A stretch of DNA of 29,197 bases from JAFGMQ01 sp036733345. Lineage in GTDB: Bacteria > Desulfobacterota > DSM-4660 > Desulfatiglandales > Desulfatiglandaceae. Location of the stretch: positions 1 to 29,197 of the forward strand of contig DAINAR010000040.1 in assembly GCA_036733345.1 (NCBI GenBank). Reading direction: 5' to 3'. Positions 21,258-29,197 of this stretch are shown here, one piece after another; position 1 is the first letter of the stretch; every line of letters starts with the position of its first letter. Below the pieces are notes generated by a model. That model was given only the letters and a program-made list of their open reading frames with translations. It made no database searches and was not told the origin of the DNA. Both the position numbers and the translations under genes were made by a program.

Positions 21258-21992
21258 ATGAAACCAGTCGGGAAATTTATCCTTCTGCTTTTTATATCCT
21301 CCATCTGCCTGCCCATTCCTTTAGGTTCTGCGGATTTCAGAGATTTTCTCAGAGATATACAGGATAATATAAGCGGAGTTGATAGTATTTCAGAAAACGA
21401 GATAATTGAGGGTCTCAAGCAGGCCCTTGAGATAGGCACCGGCAATTCTGTAAAAATGGTCTCGGCACTGAATGGATACTATCAAAACCCTGAAATAAGG
21501 ATTCCCCTCCCAGGATCTGTCCAAAAAGTGAAAAAAATTTTATTGGTGGCTGGATATGAGGAAAAGGTGGATGCCTTTGAGTTGAGTATGAACAGGGCCG
21601 CAGAGCAGGCAGCTTCCAGTGCAAAAGATCTTTTTCTGGAAACAATAAGACATATGACCTTTTCCGATGCCAGGAAGATTCTGAATGGGAGGGAAAATGA
21701 AGCCACCCTTTATTTTGAAGACAAGACCAGAGGTCAACTTTTTGAAAAATTTGAGCCCATCGTACACTCAACCATGTCTGAAGTGGGTGTTACACGTTCA
21801 TATCAGGACCTGAACAACAGGATTAAGGATATTCCTTTTGCAGATCCTGTTAATTTCGATCTGGACAAATATGTGACCGACAAGGCACTGAATGGACTAT
21901 TTCTCATGCTGGCGGAAGAAGAGCGCAAGATCCGGCAGGATCCTGCAGCACGTGTGACGGAACTGCTCAGAAAGGTATTTAAAGGAAAATAG
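21258..21992 (+). CDS. Exported DUF4197 family protein
   Basis: This 244-residue product starts at the ATG at 21258 after TTTGGAG, which gives a clear signal peptide (KPVGKFILLLFISSICLPIPLG, cut near residue 24). The body matches DUF4197: EIIEGLKQALEIGTGNSVKMV, YYQNPEIRIPLPGSVQKV, MNRAAEQAA, then VTDKALNGLFLMLAEEERKIRQDPAAR. Function is unknown in the family, and members are predicted periplasmic or lipoprotein-like. A 188-bp gap precedes it, with no convincing promoter identified. Confidence 0.85.
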   Translation: MKPVGKFILLLFISSICLPIPLGSADFRDFLRDIQDNISGVDSISENEIIEGLKQALEIGTGNSVKMVSALNGYYQNPEIRIPLPGSVQKVKKILLVAGYEEKVDAFELSMNRAAEQAASSAKDLFLETIRHMTFSDARKILNGRENEATLYFEDKTRGQLFEKFEPIVHSTMSEVGVTRSYQDLNNRIKDIPFADPVNFDLDKYVTDKALNGLFLMLAEEERKIRQDPAARVTELLRKVFKGK

Positions 21993-22058
21993 CGACATTG
22001 GGAATTGCAGGATAATAATTGCCGTTTAATGTGATGTAAATCTAAGGCGGAGGTTACC

Positions 22059-24086
22059 ATGAAAAAAGCATTCAAATGGCTATTGATAGCAGTTGCAGCA
22101 CTTATCGTAATGGTTATTGTGGCTGTTATTGTAATACCGATGTTCATAGACGTCCAGAAATACAAACCGGATATCGAAAACAAGGTCTCGGAGATAACAG
22201 GACGTCCGTTTACGATAAAAGGGGACCTGAACCTCTCCCTTTTCCCCTGGATTGGAATCTCTTTTTCGGATTTACATCTGGGAAATCCTCCTGGTTTTCA
22301 GGAAAAGGATATCCTGAGCGTCAATTTCTTCGAGGTTAGGGTAAAGCTTATTCCATTGCTGTCCCGAAATATCCAGGTTAAACGCTTTATATTGGAAGGC
22401 CCAAGAATCGTCCTTGAGAAGAACAGGAAAGGTGTGGCAAACTGGGAGGATATAGGAAAACCATCAGTGGAAACAGCCGGGAAACCTTCTAAAAAGGAAG
22501 AAAAGGCTGCCGAATCAAAATCTGATGAAGGCCTGCCTATTAAAGACCTTGTGGTGGGTGAATTTCTAATAACGAATGGTGCCATCCTCTTTTTAGATGG
22601 GATCAAAGGAGATCGAAAGGAAATCTCGGATGTAAATCTGGACCTCAAGGATATTTCCCTGGATCAGCCGGTTCAAGTTGGCCTTTCAGCAAGTCTCGAT
22701 GGCTACCCAATCGAGTTAAAGGGAAATGCCGGTCCCATAGGCAAAACCCCTGGAAAGGGTACTATAGCAATTGACGTGAGTGTCAGGGCCCTGAAAGAGC
22801 TTGCAATGAATCTCAAGGGTAAGATCATTGATCCCGCTTCAAGGCGGGAATTTGACCTTGAAATACAATTGTCTCCATTTTCACCAAGAAAGCTGGCTGC
22901 CGCACTGGGCAAGAAATTACCCATGGTTACAGCTGATTCCCAGGTCCTGAATTCTTTGGCCTTTAATGCGAATCTTAAAGGAAATCCCCAAAATGTAACA
23001 ATATCGGATGGTGTCCTTATTATTGATGATTCAACCCTTAATTTCACGGCCGGTGTCAGGGATTTTTCATGGCCTGACGTTGCTTTTGATCTTAACCTGG
23101 ACAGGATTGACATTGACCGATATCTCCCTCCGTCAGATGAAAAGAAATCTGCCGAAAAGAAGGAAAGTCAAAAGCCATCCACGACTGAAACAAAAAAGAT
23201 TGATTATGGCCCTTTTAGGAAGCTTATCCTGGATGGTAAAATTCGTGTGAAAGAACTCAAGGCTCATGGGGCAAATGTCCAGGATCTTTATATGAAAATC
23301 ACAGGCAGGGGTGGTATTTTTAAACTGGAACCACTTGCACTTAAACTGTATGAGGGTAATATTGACTCAAAGGCATCTCTTGATGTGCAGAAAGATATCC
23401 CCTGGAGCAAAATAGAGCTTCGGGCAAAAGGGATACAGGCCAATCCGCTTTTAAATGACTTGCTGGATAAGGATTTTCTGGAGGGAGCCTTAAAGGCGGA
23501 GCTGGATATCGAACTTAAAGGAGATGATGTAAAGACCATAAAAAAGACCCTGAACGGCAAGGGTGATTTCCTTTTTAATGACGGCGCTATCAAAGGGATT
23601 GACCTCGCAGGGATGGTGAGAAACGTTACGGCCGCTTTGGGCATTGATGAAAAAGGAGGGGAAAAGCCCCGCACGGACTTTTCAGAGATTAGTATTCCTT
23701 TCACAGTAACAAACGGACTTGTAAACACGGATAAGACGAGCCTGACATCCCCATTCCTAAGGGTTTTGATGGCGGGGAAGGCCGATCTGGTAAAAGAGTC
23801 ACTGAATTTTAGAATAGAGCCCAAATTTGTGGGCACCCTGAAGGGACAGGGAGATACCAAACAGCGTTCAGGGATCACCGTACCTGTGCTGGTTACAGGA
23901 AGCTTTTCTTCTCCCAAGTTCCGCGCTGATCTCAAGGGACTGCTGCAGCAGGAGCTTGGAAAAGATCTTCCTGAGAAATCTGATTTAAAAAAAATGCTTT
24001 CAGGAGAAAAACAAAAAGATGGAAAAGTTAAACCTCTGGAAGAAGACTTAAAAGGTCTTCTTGAGGGGCTTTCGGCCCCTGAATGA
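22059..24086 (+). CDS. AsmA family envelope protein
   Basis: This 675-residue protein starts after GGCGGAGG. A single N-terminal membrane helix (about 5-29, WLLIAVAALIVMVIVAVIVI) anchors a large periplasmic part. It opens with the AsmA signature: VQKYKPDIENKVSEITGRPF, then GDLNLSLFPWIGISFSDLHLGN. A Lys/Glu/Ser-rich linker (about 145-165) and a second (about 365-385) separate repeated beta-rich modules, and the AsmA C-terminal region ends near 640. AsmA-like proteins form long beta-grooves thought to affect lipid transport or outer-membrane assembly. It follows the DUF4197 gene by 66 bp. Confidence 0.87.
   Translation: MKKAFKWLLIAVAALIVMVIVAVIVIPMFIDVQKYKPDIENKVSEITGRPFTIKGDLNLSLFPWIGISFSDLHLGNPPGFQEKDILSVNFFEVRVKLIPLLSRNIQVKRFILEGPRIVLEKNRKGVANWEDIGKPSVETAGKPSKKEEKAAESKSDEGLPIKDLVVGEFLITNGAILFLDGIKGDRKEISDVNLDLKDISLDQPVQVGLSASLDGYPIELKGNAGPIGKTPGKGTIAIDVSVRALKELAMNLKGKIIDPASRREFDLEIQLSPFSPRKLAAALGKKLPMVTADSQVLNSLAFNANLKGNPQNVTISDGVLIIDDSTLNFTAGVRDFSWPDVAFDLNLDRIDIDRYLPPSDEKKSAEKKESQKPSTTETKKIDYGPFRKLILDGKIRVKELKAHGANVQDLYMKITGRGGIFKLEPLALKLYEGNIDSKASLDVQKDIPWSKIELRAKGIQANPLLNDLLDKDFLEGALKAELDIELKGDDVKTIKKTLNGKGDFLFNDGAIKGIDLAGMVRNVTAALGIDEKGGEKPRTDFSEISIPFTVTNGLVNTDKTSLTSPFLRVLMAGKADLVKESLNFRIEPKFVGTLKGQGDTKQRSGITVPVLVTGSFSSPKFRADLKGLLQQELGKDLPEKSDLKKMLSGEKQKDGKVKPLEEDLKGLLEGLSAPE
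24064..24080 (+). terminator. Hairpin at the end of the AsmA gene (weak terminator candidate)
   Basis: AGGGGC (24064-24069) pairs with GCCCCT (24075-24080) over TTTCG, overlapping the last codons. Only a short T-run occurs 20 bp later (CTTTTTC), so termination is uncertain. It could also serve the convergent minus-strand operon. Confidence 0.3.
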
Positions 24087-24109
24087 GAGATGTTTGGGCT
24101 TTTTCACAT

Positions 24110-24358
24110 TTATGTATCTTTAAGAAAACAGCGGTGATATTCCTCTCCAGTCAGATGTTTCTTGATCAGTTTCGTGAGGAGATCAAAAAGAGAGCCGATA
24201 TCCTCGTCTGTCATGCGCTCCCTTATGAGGGCCATAAAACTGTCGTCTGAGAACTTCTGAAGATAGTAGGTCAGGGCGTACTCATCTGTCTCGCGATCCA
24301 GACCGAAACCAACGAGCTCATCATATTCTTCAACAAATCGGTGAGTGTGTTTTTCCAT
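24110..24358 (-). CDS. Small acidic protein of unknown function, last gene of the selB operon
   Basis: This 82-residue protein has an ATG that overlaps the LUD gene's stop (TGATG), so it is translated by coupling. It is rich in Glu, Asp and His, helical throughout (EEYDELVGFGLDRETDEYALTYYL split over two helices), and ends in HLTGEEYHRCF. I recognise no family and see no metal-binding motif. Confidence 0.55.
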   Translation of the reverse strand: MEKHTHRFVEEYDELVGFGLDRETDEYALTYYLQKFSDDSFMALIRERMTDEDIGSLFDLLTKLIKKHLTGEEYHRCFLKDT

Positions 24359-25002
24359 CAGAAACCAAGCTCCCTGTTAATCAATATTATGCTTACATCG
24401 GTTAATGAAGGTTTGCGGTGAAGTATGGTTGTAATTCGGCAGATGCGCTGAGGAGAGTTGCAGTCGCTGCATATGCCTGTTTTTGCGCAGGGCGTTTCTA
24501 ATCCAAGACTTTTCGCCCTCATTGGCCCGGCGATTTCTCTTACCCTTTTCAGCGACGATTCAAGGTCTGGAGTCACCTTATTCATGCCTGCGATAATTAT
24601 TGCCTTTTTAGGGCCGAAACTCATTGCGGCCGTACGGTTACCGACTCCGTCCACATTGATAATTTCGCCTGTAATCGACACGGCATTTGCGCTGCAGAAG
24701 AAGCAGTCACAGCGCCCCTGCTGGAGACGTATATCAAGGATCTGTTCGTTTGTGAGGCCATCCTGCCAGTGGTCATGGATGATATTTCCCTTTGCCCTCA
24801 GTTCTTCCAGTATGCCAAGCTCTCTGACTGTTGATGATCCGCCGAATCCGAAGGTTTTACAGCCGGTGACTATTTTGAGGGCTAGTTCACGGGCCTCTTC
24901 CGCTGTTTGAACGAAATGGGCGTCAAAACCATGTGCTGCGAGGTTTTTTATACACCTTTCCCCATGTTTTTCCCAAAGCCAGAATTTGTCTGTATCAACC
25001 AT
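24358..25002 (-). CDS. LUD-domain protein (LutC/YkgG-like)
   Basis: This 214-residue protein has an LUD (DUF162) domain: FGFGGSSTVRELGIL (51-65), the middle segment CFFCSANAVSITGEIINVDGVGNR and GPKKAIIIAGMNK. The C-terminal tail has four Cys, Cys172, Cys178, Cys181 and Cys188 (CX5CX2CX6C), which could bind metal or an Fe-S cluster. LUD proteins are best known from the lactate-oxidising LutABC complex. Here lutA/lutB are absent and the gene is linked to xdhC/yqeC, so a role in lactate use is not assured. Confidence 0.8.
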   Translation of the reverse strand: MVDTDKFWLWEKHGERCIKNLAAHGFDAHFVQTAEEARELALKIVTGCKTFGFGGSSTVRELGILEELRAKGNIIHDHWQDGLTNEQILDIRLQQGRCDCFFCSANAVSITGEIINVDGVGNRTAAMSFGPKKAIIIAGMNKVTPDLESSLKRVREIAGPMRAKSLGLETPCAKTGICSDCNSPQRICRITTILHRKPSLTDVSIILINRELGF

Positions 25003-25048
25003 TTTTTGCTCCCCTCAATGGAAATTGTTTAACAAATATTAAGTGTGC

Positions 25049-26170
25049 TCATGATATTTCATTATCGGATTTACAGGAGAGTCTCATGCTCACAGCATTT
25101 GACTTTTTCCCTGACCTTACCATAACAAGTTCTGCAACAATGCTGACTGCAATCTCTGCCGGGGTTTCAGCCCCAATATCAATACCGATCGGGGAATATA
25201 CCCTGTTTATATCCTTTTTTGTAAAATCTGTTTTGAGCAGTTTTTCATAAATGATTTTGGCCTTATGGCTGCTTCCTACCATGCCTATGTACTTTGCATT
25301 TGTTTTAAGGGCCTGTTCCAGGACTGTCATGTCATGCATATGGCCCCTTGTTGCAATAATCAGATATGAGGATTCATCAACTGTAATATTGCTCATGACC
25401 CCGCTAAAATCAAGCATACGTACTTCTATGGCATCAGGAAAGTTGATTGGATCTGCGAATTCGGATCGGTCGTCAATAACAATGACATTAAAACCCATAT
25501 GGCTCGCAAGAGGTGTTATTTCTCTTGATATATGGCCGCATCCGAAGATATACAAAAACGGACGCATACCTATGGGTTCGACAAATATCTCTACGCGGTC
25601 CTTTTGATCTTCAAAAAGTTCAAAAATCATTGCCTTTCCCGATTGCAGAAGCTTCCCTGCATTATTGACGAGGGCATTTTGATAGACATCAGCAAGAGAC
25701 AGGTCTCCGGTTATTTCCCCATTCTTTTTTATAAACACCTTTTGAAGCTCATTATTTTGCCATTTATCTATATCAATTACAGTGGCCAGCAGACCTGTTT
25801 CATCAGCACCTTTAATGTTTACGATTTCCTGAAATATCGACATATAGGCCTGATTATCAGTGGAAATAAGTTCCAGGAAGATTTCAGCGTGACCGCCGCA
25901 GATCATATCATTAACGGCAGCATCAGAGCCATCCATGGAGAAAGAGACGCGTACCGGAAGGCCGGTTTCAAAGACCTTTTTCGCTTCCTGTATTGTATAG
26001 GCTTCGAAAATGCCTCCACCAACAGAACCGACTAAAGAGCCGTCATCCACTATAAGACATTTGGTTCCGACTCCCCTGGGTGATGATCCTTCCTGAGAAA
26101 TAATCGTAGCCAGTACCAGGATATGGCCGTTTTTAATTAATTTCAGGAGTTTTAAATAGAAATCATCCAT
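25049..26170 (-). CDS. XdhC/CoxI family molybdenum-hydroxylase maturation protein
   Basis: This 373-residue protein has an N-terminal XdhC domain (LVLATIISQEGSSPRGVGTK, then SLVGSVGGGIFEA, about 15-60). Its C-terminal Rossmann domain begins YIFGCGHISREITPLASHMGF and continues with VIVIDDRSEFA. XdhC inserts sulfurated molybdenum cofactor into xanthine dehydrogenase-like enzymes. Start and the yqeC stop overlap by one base, so it is co-translated. With YqeC and SelB next to it, service of selenium-dependent molybdenum hydroxylases is likely. No hydroxylase gene is in the window. Confidence 0.85.
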   Translation of the reverse strand: MDDFYLKLLKLIKNGHILVLATIISQEGSSPRGVGTKCLIVDDGSLVGSVGGGIFEAYTIQEAKKVFETGLPVRVSFSMDGSDAAVNDMICGGHAEIFLELISTDNQAYMSIFQEIVNIKGADETGLLATVIDIDKWQNNELQKVFIKKNGEITGDLSLADVYQNALVNNAGKLLQSGKAMIFELFEDQKDRVEIFVEPIGMRPFLYIFGCGHISREITPLASHMGFNVIVIDDRSEFADPINFPDAIEVRMLDFSGVMSNITVDESSYLIIATRGHMHDMTVLEQALKTNAKYIGMVGSSHKAKIIYEKLLKTDFTKKDINRVYSPIGIDIGAETPAEIAVSIVAELVMVRSGKKSNAVSMRLSCKSDNEIS

Positions 26171-26952
26171 TATAATTCCGTTTTTGTAAAAAGCCTGTAA
26201 CTGTTTTTAAAGAGAGACCCTGTCAATACTCTTTCTATCTTTTTGGATTCAGCTCTAACCAGAAGTTCAGCCAGTTCAAATGCCTGAAGGTTGTCTGAAA
26301 CCAGATCAAGTTTATTTAATAGCACTATACGCCTTGCAGCATCCGGGCTTCCGCGGAAAACCCCGTCAGGCGATTGAAAGATTCGTTCAAGTACCCTGGG
26401 GGTCAGTTCTTCAGCATGCTGGAGCCCTGTGAGCTTTTTAAAAAGCTCAATCCTGAAGACAACATCAGGCCCGAGGGGCTTTCCTATGGCCTCAAGACCC
26501 ATAATTGCAAGAACAGCAGTTGCAGAAGATGGAATAACAGGTTCAAAATCGGCAGGCACTTTGACAGGGTGGCCGGCTGCCCCGTCCGCTTCAACAATCA
26601 AATATTCCACCTCGGGGATCTGGAAGATATGATCGGCAAGCCCGGGAGGTATCCCTTCAACTTTGCCTGATTCGAGGACACCCTTGCAAACAAAGACATG
26701 CCCGTGGGTTTGAAGGCCGTTTTTAAGGTGGCTATGCCAGCCTGTATCAGAATCGGAAAAAACAATCAATGGGGATTTACAGGCCTCTCTGTGCCAGATT
26801 TTAGTTGTTGTTGTGGTCACCACATTGCCTTGCCTGAGCCTGATCTGTTCGGCCAGGGAAAACATCAGACTGGTTTTACCTCCACCTCCGACAACTGCAA
26901 TGTGTTCTTTCGGCCCCAGGCCTAAGGCGGAAATTAAATCATGGGTCATCAT
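26170..26952 (-). CDS. yqeC: YqeC-like selenium-dependent hydroxylase accessory protein
   Basis: This 260-residue protein has a P-loop near the N-terminus (HIAVVGGGGKTSLMFSLAEQ, about 17-36), then VVTTTTTKIW, EYLIVEADGAAGHPVK and RRIVLLNKLDLV, the pattern of the YqeC family. Comparative genomics ties yqeC to a labile selenium cofactor in selenium-dependent molybdenum hydroxylases. It overlaps the selB stop by four bases (ATGA) and lies between selB and xdhC, which agrees with this role. Confidence 0.85.
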   Translation of the reverse strand: MMTHDLISALGLGPKEHIAVVGGGGKTSLMFSLAEQIRLRQGNVVTTTTTKIWHREACKSPLIVFSDSDTGWHSHLKNGLQTHGHVFVCKGVLESGKVEGIPPGLADHIFQIPEVEYLIVEADGAAGHPVKVPADFEPVIPSSATAVLAIMGLEAIGKPLGPDVVFRIELFKKLTGLQHAEELTPRVLERIFQSPDGVFRGSPDAARRIVLLNKLDLVSDNLQAFELAELLVRAESKKIERVLTGSLFKNSYRLFTKTEL

Positions 26953-28853
26953 TTTTTCCTTAGAATACGAGTATCTCCGACCCTGACCGTAAGCTGCAAG
27001 CGATCAAAGTGTTCTATAAGAGGGATTGTATACTTTCTAGATACACCGGTTATGTCCTTGAACTGAGGGGTAGTAATTTCACCGTTTGTGTTCAGAAAAT
27101 CAATCAGGCTTTTTTTAAGATCCTCTATTGCCTCGCTGTGAAAATACAGGTCTTCCTTGATTTTCATAAGCACGCCTTCCTTGACCATAACTTCAAGAAC
27201 CTCCTGTCCGCTATTCCCCGGAAATTCGCTATTCACTTCCTTGAAGTAGGGGGGCTGGAGCCAGCCTTTTCTGTAAATATCCTCCAGCTTTTTTCTCATT
27301 TTCTCCTGGTCTTCTGCCAGTGTGACGCGGTGTTCCTTGAGACGAACGAGTTCCTTTTCCTGAACTATTACGTCTTCCTGGGTTAACTGGTTTATGATGA
27401 AGTTGAAAAGCTTCTGGTTGGATGCCCCTGTTGTCCTGGAACGCAGTTCCTCCTTGATCAGGCCGGCTTTGAGCGGGAAATCATTATGGTAGCGGGTTAT
27501 GGTATCCAGTATTTCATCCCGTGCCTTTTTAAGAAAATCCGTATGGATCAGTGCTCCGCGTTCTTTGTCGTATTGAACGATCCTTTTTTTTGCCTGGAGA
27601 CCTTTCAATGCCTCATCAATCCTCTTTCTGTTCGTGTTGGCCAGAAAAGGCAGTTCGATGTGATCAACCCCCTGGAAACGGCCTATGGATGCAAATACTT
27701 CTATTATTTCATTCAGTTCGCCTTTATGCAGCGTCTCCATTTCAGAAAGTGCATTTTTGGAAAACCGCTTCTTCTTATTGGGAAGGGCGTTGAGTATGAC
27801 CCCGCCGCCGATGGTTCGGACAGGTGAATAACTCCTCAGTACGTAATGGTCACCCTTGAGCAGTGCGGTAGGTTCTTCAAGTCTTATCTGGGCATAACAT
27901 GTCTGACCTTTATCAAGTTCATCCCTGTCCAGAAGGACCGCTGTGGCAATTATCTCTGAAGTGCCTGAATGAAAACGAACTTTGGCCCTGTTCTTGAGCT
28001 TTCGTGGAGAGCTGGAGAGAAGTTCAAGTACTACGTCAGTCATATAAGTCGGTCGAAGCGAGTTCTTGGCTGCCAGTGTATTTCCCCTCTGGATCATTGC
28101 CCTTTCAAGTCCCTGAAGATTTACTGCGGTCCTGAGTCCTGCCCTCACTTCGGTTACATCCTGGTTATGAATCTGTATACCCCTTACCCTGGAAGAAATG
28201 ACCTGAGGGTATATCGTTGCTTCATCGCCGACACTGATTCGTCCGGAAACTGTTGTCCCTGTAATTACAGTGCCAAAACCCTTCATTGTGAATACACGGT
28301 CAACCGGCAGACGGAAAATATGGCCTGGATCCCTTTCGGGAATTTCCTGAATCAGCCTGTCAAGGACCTGAATCAGCTCTTTCAGCCCCTGTCCTGTAAC
28401 TGAAGAGACTTCTAAAATCGGGGCGTCGGCTAAAAATGTTCCTGACAGGTATTCGGTGACGTCTTCCTTTACGAGGTCAAGCCAGTCGGGATCTGCCATA
28501 TCTATTTTTGTGAGCACAACCAGGCCATGATGAACATCCAGGAGTTTGCAGATTTCAAGGTGTTCCCTGGTCTGGGGCATAACGCCTTCGTCTGCGGCTA
28601 TTACTACAGCGACCAGGTCAATACCTGTTGCTCCGGCTACCATATTTTTTATAAATTTTTCGTGTCCCGGGACGTCAATGATGCTAAGAGTCTTTCCTCC
28701 GGGCAGATCAAGGTGTGCAAATCCCAGTTCAATAGTAATTCCACGCTCTTTCTCCTCTTTCAGGCGATCCGTATCAATGCCTGTAAGCGCTTTTATAAGA
28801 GATGTCTTGCCGTGATCTATATGCCCGGCCGTACCCAGAACTATCTGTTTCAT
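26949..28853 (-). CDS. selB: Selenocysteine-specific translation elongation factor SelB
   Basis: This 634-residue protein has the GTPase domain: GTAGHIDHGKTSLIKALTG (G1), RGITIELGF (G2), DVPGHEKFIKNM (G3) and LTKIDMAD (G4). The EF-Tu-like barrel follows (GTVITGTTVSGRI). The C-terminal third has winged-helix modules (from about 430, for example FPLKAGLIKEELRSRT and TPQFKDITGVSRKYTIPLIEHFDRL) that bind the SECIS hairpin of selenoprotein mRNA. Length matches SelB, so the organism makes selenoproteins. selA, selC and selD are not in the window. It is the first gene of the minus-strand operon with a promoter just upstream. Confidence 0.95.
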   Translation of the reverse strand: MKQIVLGTAGHIDHGKTSLIKALTGIDTDRLKEEKERGITIELGFAHLDLPGGKTLSIIDVPGHEKFIKNMVAGATGIDLVAVVIAADEGVMPQTREHLEICKLLDVHHGLVVLTKIDMADPDWLDLVKEDVTEYLSGTFLADAPILEVSSVTGQGLKELIQVLDRLIQEIPERDPGHIFRLPVDRVFTMKGFGTVITGTTVSGRISVGDEATIYPQVISSRVRGIQIHNQDVTEVRAGLRTAVNLQGLERAMIQRGNTLAAKNSLRPTYMTDVVLELLSSSPRKLKNRAKVRFHSGTSEIIATAVLLDRDELDKGQTCYAQIRLEEPTALLKGDHYVLRSYSPVRTIGGGVILNALPNKKKRFSKNALSEMETLHKGELNEIIEVFASIGRFQGVDHIELPFLANTNRKRIDEALKGLQAKKRIVQYDKERGALIHTDFLKKARDEILDTITRYHNDFPLKAGLIKEELRSRTTGASNQKLFNFIINQLTQEDVIVQEKELVRLKEHRVTLAEDQEKMRKKLEDIYRKGWLQPPYFKEVNSEFPGNSGQEVLEVMVKEGVLMKIKEDLYFHSEAIEDLKKSLIDFLNTNGEITTPQFKDITGVSRKYTIPLIEHFDRLQLTVRVGDTRILRKK

Positions 28854-28896
28854 TTGTTAAATCCCTGCCTTCTATTATATTCATCTTTAAACTAAT

Positions 28897-28925
28897 TAAA
28901 TAAAAGGAATATTGTTTGCTGTCAA
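28897..28925 (-). promoter_or_regulatory. Promoter of the selB operon
   Basis: On the minus strand, TTGACA (28925-28920), 17 bp and TATTTA (28902-28897) form a sigma-70-like promoter about 45 bp before the selB start. A second perfect TATAAT, nearer the gene (about 28880), lacks a matching -35. Confidence 0.5.
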
Positions 28926-28985
28926 GCCGTATAACGGAGAGAAAAATATTTAAAAAAGTTGATTGACTGGGAAACACAATTTTGT

Positions 28986-29014
28986 TAGACATACTTTTCG
29001 ATTTTATGTATTAT
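28986..29014 (+). promoter_or_regulatory. Promoter of the tRNA-Asn gene
   Basis: TAGACA (28986-28991), 17 bp and TATTAT (29009-29014) match five of six bases in each box and lie 61 bp before the mature tRNA. Confidence 0.6.
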
Positions 29015-29075
29015 CAAATATACCGAGTTTTTCAATGGTTTTAAACAGGGGAAACGAGGTTGTTAAATAATTTAT

Positions 29076-29151
29076 TCCCCAGTAGCTCAGTCGGCAGAGC
29101 AAGTGGCTGTTAACCACTGGGTCCGCGGTTCGAGTCCGTGCTGGGGAGCCA
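29076..29151 (+). tRNA. tRNA-Asn (anticodon GTT)
   Basis: This 76-nt gene has a 7-bp acceptor stem TCCCCAG/CTGGGGA, discriminator G and an encoded CCA (29149-29151). The anticodon stem AGTGG/CCACT encloses the loop CTGTTAA with GTT at 29109-29111. The T-arm GTTCGAGTC is standard. No element is integrated in its 3' end. Confidence 0.97.
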
Positions 29152-29160
29152 GAAAACAAT

Positions 29161-29194
29161 AAAGGTCTGTTCTTCACAAGAACGGGCCTTTTCT
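29161..29194 (+). terminator. Terminator after tRNA-Asn
   Basis: AAAGGTCTGTTCTT (29161-29174) pairs with AAGAACGGGCCTTT (29178-29191), with two wobbles, over a tight 3-base loop, followed by a T-rich end. Confidence 0.85.
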
Positions 29195-29197
29195 TTA

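Noticed and set aside
23288..23935. Long minus-strand open frame of 215 codons.
   Set aside because: It lies wholly inside the AsmA gene in antisense, has a Ser/Pro/Leu-rich shadow composition and no recognisable domain.
24458..24910. Plus-strand open frame of 150 codons.
   Set aside because: It is antisense to the LUD gene, whose motifs (GFGGSSTVRELG) are clear; the plus-strand product is a shadow.
24358..28853. A selenoprotein gene with in-frame TGA and SECIS in the selB operon.
   Set aside because: All operon genes end at plausible lengths with overlapping starts, and none reads on through its TGA into conserved sequence. No selenoprotein is visible here.
29076..29151. tRNA-Asn as an integration site of the element.
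   Set aside because: It lies 16 kb from the element with an intact 3' end and no duplicated segment. The true junctions are in the kinase gene.

Overview
The window looks like a chromosomal segment of an anaerobic deltaproteobacterium (Desulfobacterota type). This is inferred from a benzoate-CoA-ligase-type gene, a KamA-family radical SAM enzyme, LUD, XdhC and YqeC genes beside SelB, and moderate GC. Nothing in the sequence fixes the species.

Positions 48-12847 are an integrated mobile element of about 12.8 kb. It sits inside one host gene that encodes a response-regulator receiver fused to a histidine kinase. The receiver starts before the window, is cut after residues equivalent to MEVVKHI (about position 53), and resumes in the same frame at 12840. 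Both junctions carry the 8-bp CATATTAA within a 14/17 match. Removing one copy plus the element restores a normal receiver.

The element encodes, in order, a ribbon-helix-helix regulator, an AlpA/excisionase-like HTH protein, a Spo11/TopoVI-A-like Toprim protein, a primase-helicase, two repeat fields, a probable small terminase, a small unknown, the large terminase, a Com-like zinc protein, portal, scaffold, HK97-type major capsid, a Cys4 protein, a strong terminator, a second ribbon-helix-helix protein and a tyrosine integrase. I see no tail, tail-connector, lysis or holin genes. Its own replication and head/packaging genes without tail or lysis genes are the pattern of a capsid-forming phage satellite (cfPICI-like) that would depend on a helper phage for tails and release. 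Its intergenic gaps are rich in RNA-like secondary structure: terminator-type hairpins just before the AlpA-like and portal genes, Shine-Dalgarno sequences paired with upstream CCTC(C), a three-way-junction-like fold before the primase, and a long folded region after the capsid gene.

From 12840 onward is host DNA: the kinase half of the interrupted gene; a benzoate-CoA-ligase-like gene with its own promoter; a convergent membrane metallophosphoesterase; a likely operon of KamA-like radical SAM enzyme, enoyl-CoA hydratase, amidohydrolase and macro-domain protein; a DUF4197 protein and an AsmA-family protein. On the minus strand is the operon selB-yqeC-xdhC-LUD-small unknown, which links selenocysteine decoding to selenium-dependent molybdenum hydroxylase maturation. 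The window ends with a tRNA-Asn(GTT) gene, its promoter and a terminator.
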